This document shows, piece after piece, positions 43,811 through 54,118 of a DNA stretch of 64,000 nucleotides. The translations under genes and the position numbers were made by a program. The notes beneath the pieces are model-generated. The model was given only the letters and a program-made list of their open reading frames with translations. It had not been told where the DNA came from and did no database searches. Source of the stretch: Serripes groenlandicus (lineage: Eukaryota; Mollusca; Bivalvia; Cardiida; Cardiidae); NCBI GenBank assembly GCA_031761405.1, contig JASEVX010000012.1, positions 27,947,217 through 28,011,216 of the forward strand. Direction: 5' to 3'. Numbering within the stretch: the first letter of the stretch is position 1; the number at the start of each line of letters is the position of its first letter.

Positions 43811-44652
43811 ATTGCTTCCCTTTTTGACATAATAGGTTAGTGTCTATGTGATGTAGTGAGCTCCAGGAAAACCAGTCTTACAGCGTTATTATTTCACGCT
43901 TAAACCAATATCTGCCTACGTCTCAATGATATCGGATCCAATGAGAAACTGTTTTGCGGACGTTTCTTGATACCTTCCATATCGCATTGGCGAACAATGA
44001 AGATCCAGATTAGACTGCGCGGATGCGCAGGCTGATCTTGATCTACACTATTCAAAAAATTGCATGAATGTTGGTTTTGGCAGAGTAGCAGAGTAACAGA
44101 GTGCTTTCCGAAACATTCCGAATTAATGACAGTCATTCGGAATGGACCGGAACCGGGATTACGTCACACAAAATGGCGCACTCCTATTCATGGAGATTTG
44201 TTCGTAACATTACGCGTGGGGCCCGAATAAGCCCGCATTCTAGATAGTTAAATAGTGTCTAGTTGTGATATTGTGCATTCAATGCCTCCAAGTTAAAATG
44301 AGATTGCCTAGTATAGTTTATTTGACATAAGAGACATGATTACATATCCTCGGACAATCGGCAAGGCTCGACTGTATTGGAAGTATCTGCAGCAAAATTT
44401 GTATCATATTTAAAGCTGAACCTATGGTTTATACTATGCAGGAAAAAAACATTTCAGGAAAAGCAGTTTCTCCTGTTCCCCAGATGCTTTCTAAAATCGT
44501 TTGCCGCAGAGGCGTCGCAAGCCATCTATTTGCAGGGGGGTTCAGTATAGGTAGACATGTAAATTAAATCCTTATCTGTCCATGTATATTTTATGACTAA
44601 AGAGTTAAAAAGCAGTATTATGTAAGGTTTTAATTCTCATCCAAAATGTCTT
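43811..44652. other. No gene; minor repeat pieces
   Basis: TGCGCGGATGCGCAGGCTGATC at 44015-44040 is M4-like. A degenerate M1 end lies near 44480-44550. The minus open frame 43900-44136 reads through repeat sequence. Confidence 0.45.
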
Positions 44653-44755
44653 TGAACATTTTATTACCCCATACCTGAGGGGATCAAACTAAGGACCTTC
44701 TGCCTCCTGCCTGCAAAATACGCTTCAAAACAGCTGGCTAATGCGGCTGTTCAAT
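44653..44755 (-). mobile_element. tRNA-like SINE head
   Basis: In reverse it has an AGTTTGATCCCC-type B box and GCATTAGCCAGCTG upstream. Too decayed to assign. Confidence 0.35.
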
Positions 44756-44878
44756 TCTTTGGCGAGACTATATATATATATAGCCTTTGCCATGGACGAA
44801 AACTCTTTTATCATTTAGTCTCTGTTTTACGAGGCTTTCAACAGTCTTCTTTTTATATCTCGGCGTTTCCTTTGTAAA

Positions 44879-45038
44879 TTTGCCCCTGTGACTAAGAATG
44901 ACAGCCTTAGTCAGACCCTTGCTTGAATCGTGAGAGCCGCCTTAATCTGTCTGAACGTTTGGAGTCAATGCAACGTTTGAGCTCCAGTAGGTGGGCTGGT
45001 ATTGGTTTCATACCTTATATATTTTTATCTCTATGTAA
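44879..45038 (+). repeat. TAC-upstream block without tRNA
   Basis: GCCCCTGTGACTAAGAATGA through ACCTTATATATTTTTATC; it runs into the N gap, so whether a tRNA followed is unknown. Confidence 0.65.
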
Positions 45039-45238
45039 NNNNNNNNNNNNNNNNNNNNNNNNNNNNNNNNNNNNNNNNNNNNNNNNNNNNNNNNNNNNNN
45101 NNNNNNNNNNNNNNNNNNNNNNNNNNNNNNNNNNNNNNNNNNNNNNNNNNNNNNNNNNNNNNNNNNNNNNNNNNNNNNNNNNNNNNNNNNNNNNNNNNNN
45201 NNNNNNNNNNNNNNNNNNNNNNNNNNNNNNNNNNNNNN
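45039..45238. other. Assembly gap (200 N)
   Basis: Exactly 200 N, a typical placeholder length. The real size is unknown. Confidence 0.99.
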
Positions 45239-45410
45239 AGTTATATCACGGCGTTTACTGGGTAGATTACCAGAACTACCGGTATTATTTATCCCGACAT
45301 CGATGCGTCAGTTGTATAGTCTCCGCGCCATGTATGATTCGGTCGGGGATCGAACTCTGCACCTTCAAGAACGAAGGCTCTAATCAATACACCACGGAGG
45401 CGGTAAAAAA
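45239..45410 (-). mobile_element. SINE-C, minus strand
   Basis: AGTTATATCACGGCGTTTAC at the start and a tRNA-like head at the end (on minus: GCCTCCGTGGTGTATTGATT, B box AGTTCGATCCCC). Confidence 0.75.
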
Positions 45411-45978
45411 ATGGTTTTATTAAATTGGTCGTCATCGTCGTCGTCTGCGTCGCCTGCCTGCGTGCGTCGTCTGCGTCGTTTCAAACATTCAACATTTTCA
45501 AATGAAACTTGGTACACATGTACCTATATGAACACTACGCATGTCTATACCAAGTCACGTACCTCTGGCTTTGATTATTATTCAATAATGTCCCTGTTTC
45601 TACTTAGAAAACAAACGGACTAGCGTTTAGGTTCACTCCGCGGCGCTCTTGTTACAAATTCCGTTATGCAGACCAATTCTGAAAAAGTCGCGTGGGAACG
45701 TCGAAATGACTCAAACGTTCATTCTTTTCTCTGCACTGTTCGCAAATTAGTCCCCTCCCCCCCGAATATCTCGAGTAGCTGCTGAAGAGCAGCACGTATC
45801 ACTTGGATTGAAGGGTATTTAAGATCATGGCTTCGAAAAGTTTATCTTTAACTACACCTGTCACAAGACACAAACCAAGACATTACCATTTCCCATATGC
45901 AGACGCAATTTAACGTAACTCAGTACAGCAGACGACTTTTGAAAACATTGTCACGTTGATCAATCTCTCATTTGAGCA

Positions 45979-46228
45979 GTCCCGCGAGAAAAACGAACAT
46001 ATTGGACTCTGCGTAAAGTATCGACCCGGATCAGCCTAAGCATGCCACACAGGCGTACCCGGATATACACTTTTCGCCTCCTGTAGATTTTCTGTTTCAG
46101 GAATCACTACTCTATCTATCCCCCCTTAGACGGAATGTGTCGGCCGGATCAGTTTCGCCGCAGCTGCATTTTGGGGCATTTTTAGAAAGAATGCTTACAG
46201 TGCCTAAAGGGAGCTACGCACCTGGAAG
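45979..46228. mobile_element. M4-containing hAT-like remnant
   Basis: GCAGTCCCGCGAGAAAAACG through GTATCGACCCGGATCAGCC, ending AAAGGGAGCTACGCACCTGG. A decayed relative of 62102-62434. Confidence 0.6.
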
Positions 46229-46339
46229 TATATATAATATAAATGCTTTCCAACATACACCAACTCTGAAACAGATGACTTAATAAAACATCTTCGCAAA
46301 ATAATTGATCATAATGATAAAAATCTCCTTTTGTGACAT

Positions 46340-46675
46340 GTTTTTCTTTTCAAAGTTCGTCTGGTGTAGATGCGTCAAAGATCGTCTGTTGTAGATGCGT
46401 CAAAGATCGTCTGTTGTAGATGCGTCAAAGTTCGTCTGTTGTAGATGCGTCAAAGTTCGTCTGTTCGTCTGTTGTAGATGCGTTTAAGTTCGTCTGTTGT
46501 AGATGCGTTAAAGTTCGTCTGTTTTAGATGCGTCAAAGATCGTCTGTTGTAGATGCGTCAAAATTCGTCTGTAAGTCTGTTGTAGATGCGTCAAAGTTCG
46601 TCTGTTGTAGATGCGTCAAAGTTCGTCTGTTCGTCTGTTGTAGATGCGTCAAAGTTCGCTTGTAAGTGTGAAAGT
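46340..46675 (+). repeat. 25-bp array from M1 end
   Basis: About 13 copies of AGATGCGTCAAAGTTCGTCTGTTGT or shorter partial units. The unit equals the M1 right subterminal sequence (GTCTGCTGCAGATGCGTCAAA) with CTGCAG changed to TTGTAG. M1-like left sequence lies just upstream at 46245-46340. Confidence 0.85.
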
Positions 46676-47184
46676 GTTAGAGCTGTGAGATATTGTTTCT
46701 AAATCCGTAATATAAAATAAAAAACCGTTTATTCTAAACCTTCAAAAAGTCGTATGCTGTCGGGACGGGGCGGGCGTCTCAGGTCGTCTAAATCAAGTAT
46801 TAACTTCAATGTTATTAAGAACATAAAATTGTGGGAATAAAAGATAAATTCCAACGTCTGGCAATTTTGAATTCACGAAGTTTGGCTATAATTTGAGAGA
46901 ATTCAATTAGACTCGAGTTGGATTTTTTTTTATTCGTGTTATAAAAGAACAATATAACCGGTGAGAGATACTTGTATCTAGAAAGAAGGAGCAGAAGAAG
47001 AACGTTTGAAGCAGACAGCATTTGAAAACATCGTGGTAAAGAGAGGAATTTCTCAGAAAGAGCTTTTTTTTATTTTGTCACATTTCTTTCAAATCTATAT
47101 ATTATATATTTAATAATTCAACTTTCATTGATGGAGAAGTTTCACCTTTTTGCCAAGACGTTTTCAAAGTCGTCCGTTTTATTG
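46676..47184. other. No gene; M1-like scraps
   Basis: AGCAGACAGCATTTGAAAAC and AAGTCGTCCGTTTTATTG suggest an old M1 at about 47010-47185. Otherwise featureless. Confidence 0.4.
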
Positions 47185-47375
47185 TGATATTAAAAATGGT
47201 AGTAATGGCTGCCCTCCTTGGCGCTCAGGGTTGCGGGATTAGCATTATGACTGACTGGCTGGTGTCACAGGGATAAATGCACCAGTAGTACTGGTAACTT
47301 ACCCAGGAAAACGCCGTGATATAACTGAACAATCGTTGAAAGCGGCGAAAAACATCTAACAATCAATCAATTTGT
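47185..47375 (+). mobile_element. SINE-C, headless
   Basis: GCTGCCCTCCTTGGCGCTCA, ACTGACTGGCTGGTGTCAC, GCCGTGATATAACTG, AATCAATCAAT tail. Confidence 0.75.
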
Positions 47376-47597
47376 TGGGATTGGGAAAAAGGTTAAATTA
47401 TTGGCAGTAACGAGGTCGCTGTACACTAATGCGTCAGATTCAAACAAAATAATTCGTTAACATTGTTAAGTAACAATTGTTAAGTTAAATCCAGAATTGA
47501 ATGTGTCTTTACTTAAAACAGACGATTTCAAACGCATATGTAGCTGAAAACTGTTGGAAAAGAAGTTACCGCACAGTTTTAGTATTTACTCTTTTTC

Positions 47598-47942
47598 CAG
47601 GGGCGTAGCTCCCTTAAGCCACTGTAGGCTCGTGCCTACACATTTTTTCTCAAAATGCCACCAAAATGCAGCTGCGGCGATACACATCTGCGTAATGTAT
47701 CGACCAGATCAGCCTGCGCTGTCCGCGCAGACTGATCCGGCCGACACATTCCGTCTTAGAGGGATAGATGTATAGAGTAGTGATTCCTAAAACAGAAAAT
47801 TTACAGGAGGCGAAAAGTGTCTATCCGGGTAGGCCTGTGTGGCTTGCTTAGGCTGATCCGGGTCGATACTTTACGCAGAGTCCACAATGTTGATCTTCTC
47901 ACGAGACGGCCTACACATTGATTATTTCAATGCTAAGCCCCT
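47598..47942. mobile_element. hAT-like element carrying M4
   Basis: The ends CAGGGGCGTAGC and AAGCCCCTG form short inverted repeats typical of hAT-type elements. Inside is the M4 palindrome (GTATCGACCAGATCAGCC ... CTGATCCGGGTCGATAC). Inverse-oriented relative at 62102. Confidence 0.65.
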
Positions 47943-48117
47943 GTTTTCCCTCAATATTTTTAAATGTATTTCAAATTTATTCTGATACAACATTTAACAT
48001 TGAATAGTTCCAAGCAAGCGATTCTAAAAAATCATATGAGGAAATTGGTTTAAAACATAAATAAATCTTAAATACGTTGGCACCAATGTAATCGACCAGC
48101 TGCGTCGAGATTATATA

Positions 48118-48380
48118 TGAGCCGTTCCACGAGAAAACCAACATTATTGACTCCGCGTAAAGTATCAAACCGGATCAGCCTAAGAATGCCGCGCAGGCTA
48201 ACCCGGACAGACATTTTTCGCCTTCTGTGGATTTTCTGTTTCAGGAATCATTACTTTACACCTCTATCCACCTGAGACGTAATGTGTCGGCCCGGATTAG
48301 CCTGCGCGGATTGCGCAGGCTGATCCGGGTCGATACATTACGCAGATCCAATAATGTTGGTTTTCTCGTGGAACGGCTCA
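48118..48380. mobile_element. M4 MITE, stand-alone
   Basis: TGAGCCGTTCCACGAGAAAA at the left and its inverse at the right, about 28 bp. Inner palindromes are GGATCAGCCT..., GCCTGCGCGGATTGCGCAGG and GATCCGGGTCGATACATTAC. Confidence 0.8.
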
Positions 48381-48626
48381 CATGTTTTAACTTATCAAAT
48401 TGTATTCAATTATACTTTCTTAAAATAACTTTATAAATTGTCATTTTTCGCCGCCTTTATCAAAATATAAACGTGTTACATTCCTACAGTAGCATAAAAC
48501 CTTAAACTCAGCATGATACAGAACTCTGATAAATGCTCGTTTTATAAAACAGTGAAAGAAAAGGTTTTTAATCGAATATACGGTTGAACTCGAATCAATC
48601 TATACAAATTGTCACATTTCGCAGAC

Positions 48627-48860
48627 TAAACTCTTTCCCTCATACGAGAATTCTGCAACAGACGACTTTGAACATATTTTGTCAAAAAATAGAAAATATC
48701 TATAATTGAATGGATAACCAATATATGACTAAAAGTGGAAAACGTTGTGTCAAAAGGAGAAATTGCTCGTTTTGAGCAATTTCTTCTTTTGTCAATATGT
48801 TTTCAAAACGCCTTCTGCTGCAGAGGCGTCAGAAAGCGTCTATATGAGGGAAAGGGTTAA
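48627..48860 (+). mobile_element. M1 MITE
   Basis: The right end is TTAA; the left end is CTAAACTCTTTCCC, one step off TTAA. Core intact. Confidence 0.8.
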
Positions 48861-49019
48861 TAACACAATAAACGTGTTAAATGTTTATACTGACACATTT
48901 ATTTGTTTCAATTCAGTACGATTAAAAATGTGGATAACAGTATTCGTTCTTAACCAAAAAAGCGCGTTCCCCGATATCTCAAACATGTAATAATTCGAAT
49001 ATTTCGTTTAACTCGTTAC

Positions 49020-49500
49020 AATTCCTACAACGTGTTATATTTTCAGCCGTTCAAAAAGTCTTTTTTTTTTTGACAAAAATAGATGCGATTCCTACAATGT
49101 GTTATATTTTCGGCCATTCAAAAAGAGTGTTTTTTTTTCCTAAATTTTATAACCTTCAAAAAGAGGTTTTTTTGTCCTAAATTTTATAACATTCATTAAT
49201 TTGACAAAAATAGATGCGATTCCTACAACGTGTTATATTTTCGGCCGTTCAAAAAGTCTTTTTTTTTGTCCTAAATTGTATAACATTCATTAATATGAAA
49301 AAAAAGATGCGATTCCTACAACGTGTTATATTTTCGGCCATTCAAAAAGAGGTTTTTTTTGTCCTAAATTTTATAACATTCATTAATTTGACAAAAATAG
49401 ATGCGATTCCTACAATGTGTTATATGTTCTGCCATTCAAAAAGTGGTTTTTTTTTTGTCCTGAATTTTATAATATTCATGAATATGACAACAATAGATAC
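49020..49500 (+). repeat. About 93-bp tandem repeat
   Basis: About five units with GATGCGATTCCTACAA, GTGTTATATTTTCGGCC, ATTCAAAAAG, a T run of 7-12 and TCCTAAATTTTATAAC. Length varies mainly in the T run. Confidence 0.85.
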
Positions 49501-49713
49501 GAAAACAGTCATTGTCTAACTATCTCTAAATTTTTAATATGACCATTTCCAATTTTTCTGACTGGTGGCTGTTGCCTTTCGACATCATTTGATAATTTTA
49601 TTTGACAGTCATTTAACAACAATTGTTATTCATCTATATATACGTTACTTTAAAAATAACATTTGTATATTTTACTTTAACAAGGAGTTAAGCACCAATG
49701 GCTTTTCCTTCTT

Positions 49714-49942
49714 TTAACCCGTACCCACATATAGAAGCTTTCAGACGCCTCTGCAACAGATGACTTTTGAAAACATTGTGAAAAAAGGATAAAATTGCTC
49801 AAGATGAGCAATTTCGCCTTTTACCACAATGTTTTCGATTCTTTTCAGTAATTATACCTACATTTATAGATATTCTCCATCTTTTTGTCTAGATGTTTCC
49901 GAAGTCGTCTGCTGCAGATGTGTTATATACAGGAAAGGGTAA
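49714..49942 (-). mobile_element. M1 MITE
   Basis: TTAACCCGTACCCACATATA start; core AAATTGCTCAAGATGAGCAA; right end GGAAAGGGTAAA has lost TTAA. Confidence 0.8.
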
Positions 49943-49949
49943 ACACCAC

Positions 49950-50035
49950 CCCAGTAACGTGGTGGTCAGAGCGTCCGTACCGAGAGCGGGAGACCATGGT
50001 GCTATCCCCGGTCGGCTCATACCAAATCAGTCAAC
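49950..50035 (+). mobile_element. SINE-C head
   Basis: AACGTGGTGGTCAGAGCGTC and GCTATCCCCGGTCGGCTCAT. Confidence 0.6.
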
Positions 50036-50205
50036 CCGCTATCTGGTTGTGAGTTCGAACCCAAGCTCGGTCATGTATTATTTCAGATGATTGATGAAAG
50101 TCAATGGTTTTTGCCACAATGGTCTCAATATGCTATGTGGGAAGGTAATCGATTGTCATGGAAGAATAATGTATGCGGTACTGGAGAGAGAAAGCCATGA
50201 AACAC
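50036..50205 (+). mobile_element. SINE-A, diverged
   Basis: GGTTGTGAGTTCGAACCCAA, GCTATGTGGGAAGGTAATCG, GCGGTACTGGAGAGAGAAAG; head and tail incomplete. Confidence 0.55.
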
Positions 50206-50212
50206 ACAATAA

Positions 50213-50442
50213 TTATCCATTTCCCTCATACATACGCTTTCTGACGCCTCTGCAGCAGACGGCCTTTTTGAAAACATAGTGACAAAAGAAGAAATTGCTC
50301 AAAACGAGCAATTTCCCCTTTTGCTACAATGTTTTCCACTTTTAGTCATAGGTTATCCATTCAATTATAGAGATTTTTCATTGTTTGACAAAATATGTTA
50401 AAAGTCGTCTGCTGCAGAATTGTCGTATGAGGGAAAGGGTTA
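50213..50442 (-). mobile_element. M1 MITE
   Basis: Core AAATTGCTCAAAACGAGCAA and the termini are present; TTAA has decayed at both ends (AATTATCC and GGGTTACG). Confidence 0.8.
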
Positions 50443-50708
50443 CGGTACCTGGCCGCCGTGATATAACTGAAATATCGTTAAAAAAAATAGAGTTGAACTC
50501 GAATTAATCAATGAACTCGCTACCTGAAATGGAGTTTAATTAATAACGAACATGTAAAATTAAGACAATATAAATTACATGTTTAATGTTTGTACGTGAG
50601 GTAAAACGTGAGCGTTAAACTTTCCCACATACAACAAATCTATAGCAATCGACTTTCAAAATACCTAGGCAAACATATGGAAACTCTCTGTCGAGGATAG
50701 TTTATTTG

Positions 50709-50927
50709 TTAACCCTTTTCCGCATACAGACGCTTTCAGACACCTCTGCAGCAGACGGCTTTTTAAAAACATGGCAACAAAAGAAGAAATTGCAATTTCT
50801 CCTTTTGCCACAATGTTTTCCACTTTTAGTCATAGGTTATCCATTCAATTTTAGAGATTTTCTATGTTTTGACAAAATGTGTTCAAAGTCGTCTGCTGCA
50901 GATTTGTTGTATGAGGGAAAGGGTTAA
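50709..50927 (-). mobile_element. M1 MITE, core shortened
   Basis: TTAA both ends; the palindrome is reduced to GAAATTGCAATTTCTC. Confidence 0.85.
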
Positions 50928-50937
50928 TATAGTTGGG

Positions 50938-51056
50938 AGCAGCGTGACAAATGGAGAAATCGCTCATCATGAGACATTTTTCCTTTGCCACAATGTAATC
51001 AAAAGTCGTCTGCTGCAGATGCGTCAAAATGCGTCTGCAAGTTGGAAAAGGGTAAA
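50938..51056 (+). mobile_element. M1 right-half fragment
   Basis: AAATCGCTCATCATGAGACA, GTCGTCTGCTGCAGATGCG, GGAAAAGGGTAAA. Confidence 0.65.
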
Positions 51057-51371
51057 TACTGGAATTTAATTCCGTTTTCAAATTAAAAAGGGGGAAGCAA
51101 AAGCAAGGGAAAGAATAATAAAAATGGCAAAAAAATGTACGGACCGCAATATATCCTGGCACATTACGATTTCTTTATCTTGTGGTTACTATGGTAACGG
51201 TTTTACCTCATTTTATGTGAAACAGATTTTTATTATTCCTCTCGAGCGGACCCTTTGATGTGCTAAGAACATGTTTTTTGTTTACATTTCGATACCTGAC
51301 CCTTGCCAGATAAAAATGGGACCGTATTCCTTTGATTCATACAGCACAACTATATCGCCACTTGTCTGGTG

Positions 51372-51562
51372 CCCTGCAATGCGCCTAAGGCTAGGGTACG
51401 CTCAATAAGAATGGCAGCCAAGGTCTGAGCCCCTTGCTTGAACCGTTAGAGCCGGAGCTCTGAACATTTGGAGTTAGTGCAACTATTGAGCTCAAGCAGG
51501 TGTGCAGGTATTGGTTTCATACCTTATACATAATGTATATCTGTTTAATCTCGATGTCAATA
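51372..51562 (+). repeat. TAC-upstream block without tRNA
   Basis: Related to 13930-14152 (GAACCGTTAGAGCCGGAGC, GCTCAAGCAGGTGTG, ACCTTATACATAATG); no tRNA follows. Confidence 0.6.
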
Positions 51563-51579
51563 TAAGGTTTTGGACCACT

Positions 51580-51945
51580 TTCATCAGTAGGTGAACCCGA
51601 GGACTTGGCGTGAAAAAACGGTTGTAACTAAAATTTGTATTTTTTTTTACCAGGGTTAATCACCTTGCCATAAAGTCTTTATAAGCGTTAAATCATTGTT
51701 CTTGGTAAACAATGGAAATTTAGGTGCCATTGCTCGTTCTGAGCAATGGCACATAAATTTGCATTGTTTACAAAGGGGACAAAAATGCCCCTAAGCCAGG
51801 GTTTCCAAAATAGGTTTTTAGTTACAACCGTTTCACGCCAAGCCCTTGAACTGGCCGCCTTGATATGACTGATAAATTGTTGAAAACGGCGTTAAACCCC
51901 AATCAATCAATCAATCAATCATTCTATCAATCAATCAATCAATCA
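51580..51945 (+). mobile_element. SINE-A 3' end split by M3
   Basis: AGTAGGTGAAC at 51586-51596 continues as GAACTGGCCGCCTTGATATG at 51848, then AAACGGCGTTAAACCCC and a long AATC tail (51897-51950). Confidence 0.85.
51597..51847. mobile_element. M3 MITE
   Basis: Same ends and palindromic core as 2619-2871; GAAC duplicated at 51593-51596 and 51848-51851. Confidence 0.9.
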
Positions 51946-51959
51946 ATCAACACCTCTAC

Positions 51960-52215
51960 ATCTTGGACCATCAACGTGATGTAGTGGTCAGAGCGTCCAC
52001 CTAGGGAACGGGAGACATCGGTTCGATACACCAAATACCAAATACATGTACGCTATAACATTGTAGTTACGACTTCCCTCTATGGCGCTCAGGGTTGCCG
52101 GAATAGCAGTACGACTGATGCATCGGCGTCAGGGTAAATCAGATCGGTAGTACTTGTACATTTCCCTGGAAACACCCGTGATATAACTGAAATACTGTTG
52201 AAAGGGACTTAACAA
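51960..52215 (+). mobile_element. SINE-C, nearly full
   Basis: Head GTGATGTAGTGGTCAGAGCG, GGTTCGATAC, body CTATGGCGCTCAGGGTTGCC, 3' region CCCGTGATATAACTGAAATA. Confidence 0.75.
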
Positions 52216-52649
52216 ATCATTTAAACAAACACAACAACATTTTGCTCTTTTGATAATAGTTTAGTTTAACATATTTTAATGCCATATAAAATTATTTAAC
52301 ATTTATACATTGTACAGGTTTATCATATACTATTATAGGCAAAATGGTCTGGCCACAAGTTCTCACAACATTAGATACGGCCATTCTCTTTTGATAATAG
52401 TGTTCGATTGATATACCTACTGTGGTTAATGTAGCGATTTCAACAGTAGTTAAGGCATCGATACATTTAATACAGACACTGGTGAAGATTTTGTGGGAAA
52501 AGGAGATTTTCTTTCCAAAATGAGCTATGCCTCATTTTCCAAAAGTCTTATCAACTATCTAAACATGAGTCTTCCAATTGTCTTCATATATTCTTCAAAC
52601 AGACGACCGTACAACACATATATCACGTCCTGTACACACACAATACTTA
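52216..52649. other. No recognisable feature
   Basis: AT-rich. TTGATAATAGTGTTCGATTG-like phrases recur twice; no gene. Confidence 0.4.
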
Positions 52650-52663
52650 TAGGTTATTTAACA

Positions 52664-52806
52664 GTGTTCTGTACAATACGGATATATATTTGGACGAGTA
52701 CACAGCTTGGAAAATCATATTGGACGAGCCGCTAGGCGAGTCCAATATGATTTTCCAAGCTGTGTACGAGTCCAAATATATTCCGTATTGTACAGAACAC
52801 TGTTAA
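52664..52806. repeat. Long palindrome (~65-bp arms)
   Basis: GTGTTCTGTACAATACGG ... GGACGAG, then a short centre CCGCTAGG, then the inverse. Arms are nearly perfect. A further direct partial copy (TGTATTGTGCAGAATAATG) follows at 52852-52890. Confidence 0.9.
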
Positions 52807-52884
52807 ATGATCTTTTTATTCTATACCTCGACTTTTTCCCCAAAATATATTTTGTATTGTGCAGAATAATGTTAAATGACCTTT

Positions 52885-53019
52885 TTATTTTATACCTTCT
52901 GTCGGCACGGCCTGCGCTAACCACCTTTTGAATATTCCTACATCACTTTTAGCTTTTTTCACAGTGTTTTTTGGTTTCTGTTCAATTACAAAGTCATCTA
53001 TTTCAGAATCGGATAACAT
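52885..53019 (-). pseudogene. DUF3504 / Crypton-like fragment
   Basis: From the ATG at 53019 the frame encodes 44 residues with an EIDDFVIEQKPKNT segment, then KSDVGIFKRWLAQ, and stops after EGIK. From family knowledge this resembles the start of DUF3504-type, Crypton-derived tyrosine-recombinase-like proteins, where a charged (N)TKxKTxSDxxxFxxWL block opens the domain. The catalytic part is absent and the frame runs straight into the palindromic repeat. Probably a 5' fragment or an isolated exon. Confidence 0.4.
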
Positions 53020-53355
53020 TTTAGTTTCAGTGTTACTCCTTGTTTGCAAACGACAATAATGATCCGGTGACAACAGGAGCTTTATCGTAACGCTTTATCT
53101 AGAGCGCCTGTCGATTCAGACTTTCATTCGGAACCTTTTCACGTGTTTCGGTCTTTATCATAGGTTTAACATGGGACCTGTGAATCGTACAATACGAAAA
53201 AAATACGGCTTATTTTGTACGCGCGTGCGTCCCGATACGGAAATATATTGTACGGTCACATGATTCGAATGAGCGTCTACGATTGGACGTATAAATTAGG
53301 TATAGAATAATGTCAGATAATGTCTGCTGCATAAGTCGTACAACAAAATATCTGC

Positions 53356-53566
53356 ACCACATACAACAAATCTGCTGGAGACGACTTTGAAAACATAGTG
53401 ACAAAAGCTTGAAATATCTCCATAAAAGATAGCTTAATTAAGTTGAAAACATTGTGACCAAAGGTGAAATTGCTCATCATGAGCAATTTCACCGTTGGCC
53501 ACAATGTTTTCAAAAGTCGTCTGCTGCTATTGCGTCAAAATGCGCCTGCAGGTGGGAAAGGGTTAA
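53356..53566 (+). mobile_element. M1 MITE
   Basis: TGGAGACGACTTTGAAAACA, core AAATTGCTCATCATGAGCAA, right end GTGGGAAAGGGTTAA. Left TTAA lost. Confidence 0.75.
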
Positions 53567-53925
53567 ACCAACCCACGATAGGCATAATTTATAACCGTTC
53601 CTCAAACCATTATGGCATTTAGGTAATTGCCTTGAAAAATTACAGAAAGGAAAAAAAAAAAATCTTACAAGATTAATGACTGCTGGTCGCGTAATCGGGT
53701 CTAGGAATTTAAACTATCGGTTTCTGAGAATTGTGAATTATCTTTAGCAAGTGCACAGTTGAAATACGAGTCGCTTTAAAATGTGACACATTTTATTCTG
53801 TGCCCAGGATTCGGGCAAAGGATACATGATCTGCTTGCGTGCTCTCTGCGTTCAAAGAAAACGTTTTTGAGCTCACGTTTGCTAGTCCACCAAATCAAAA
53901 TACAGTTACTTGATAGAAGCTGTAA
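53567..53925. other. No recognisable feature
   Basis: AT-rich with a 12-nt A run; no gene or repeat ends. Confidence 0.4.
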
Positions 53926-54118
53926 TTTAATTGGTAGATTGTCAAGCGTTAGCTATCGAACTGTTTCATTGTGAAAGCGGACTTTCCAGGTTCGATCCCG
54001 TTCTCGGCGCTCATGCTGGAGTGTCACGTCATAGTCTAGCACCGCGGGTTTGTTTGCCCAGAATAAGAATCGCTGTTCTATCGCCGTGGTATTACCGAAC
54101 TCATGTTGAAAAGGAAAC
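53926..54118 (+). mobile_element. SINE-B, diverged
   Basis: GTTAGCTATCGAACTG, B box AGGTTCGATCCCG, CTCATGCTGGAGTGTCACG, GTCTAGCACCGCGGGTTTG, then the 3' region ATCGCCGTGGTATTACCGAA. Its 3' end is the first unit of the array that follows. Confidence 0.75.

Noticed and set aside
44923..45423. 166-codon plus frame
   Set aside because: Most of it is the 200-N gap translated as X; the flanks are the TAC-upstream block and a SINE-C.
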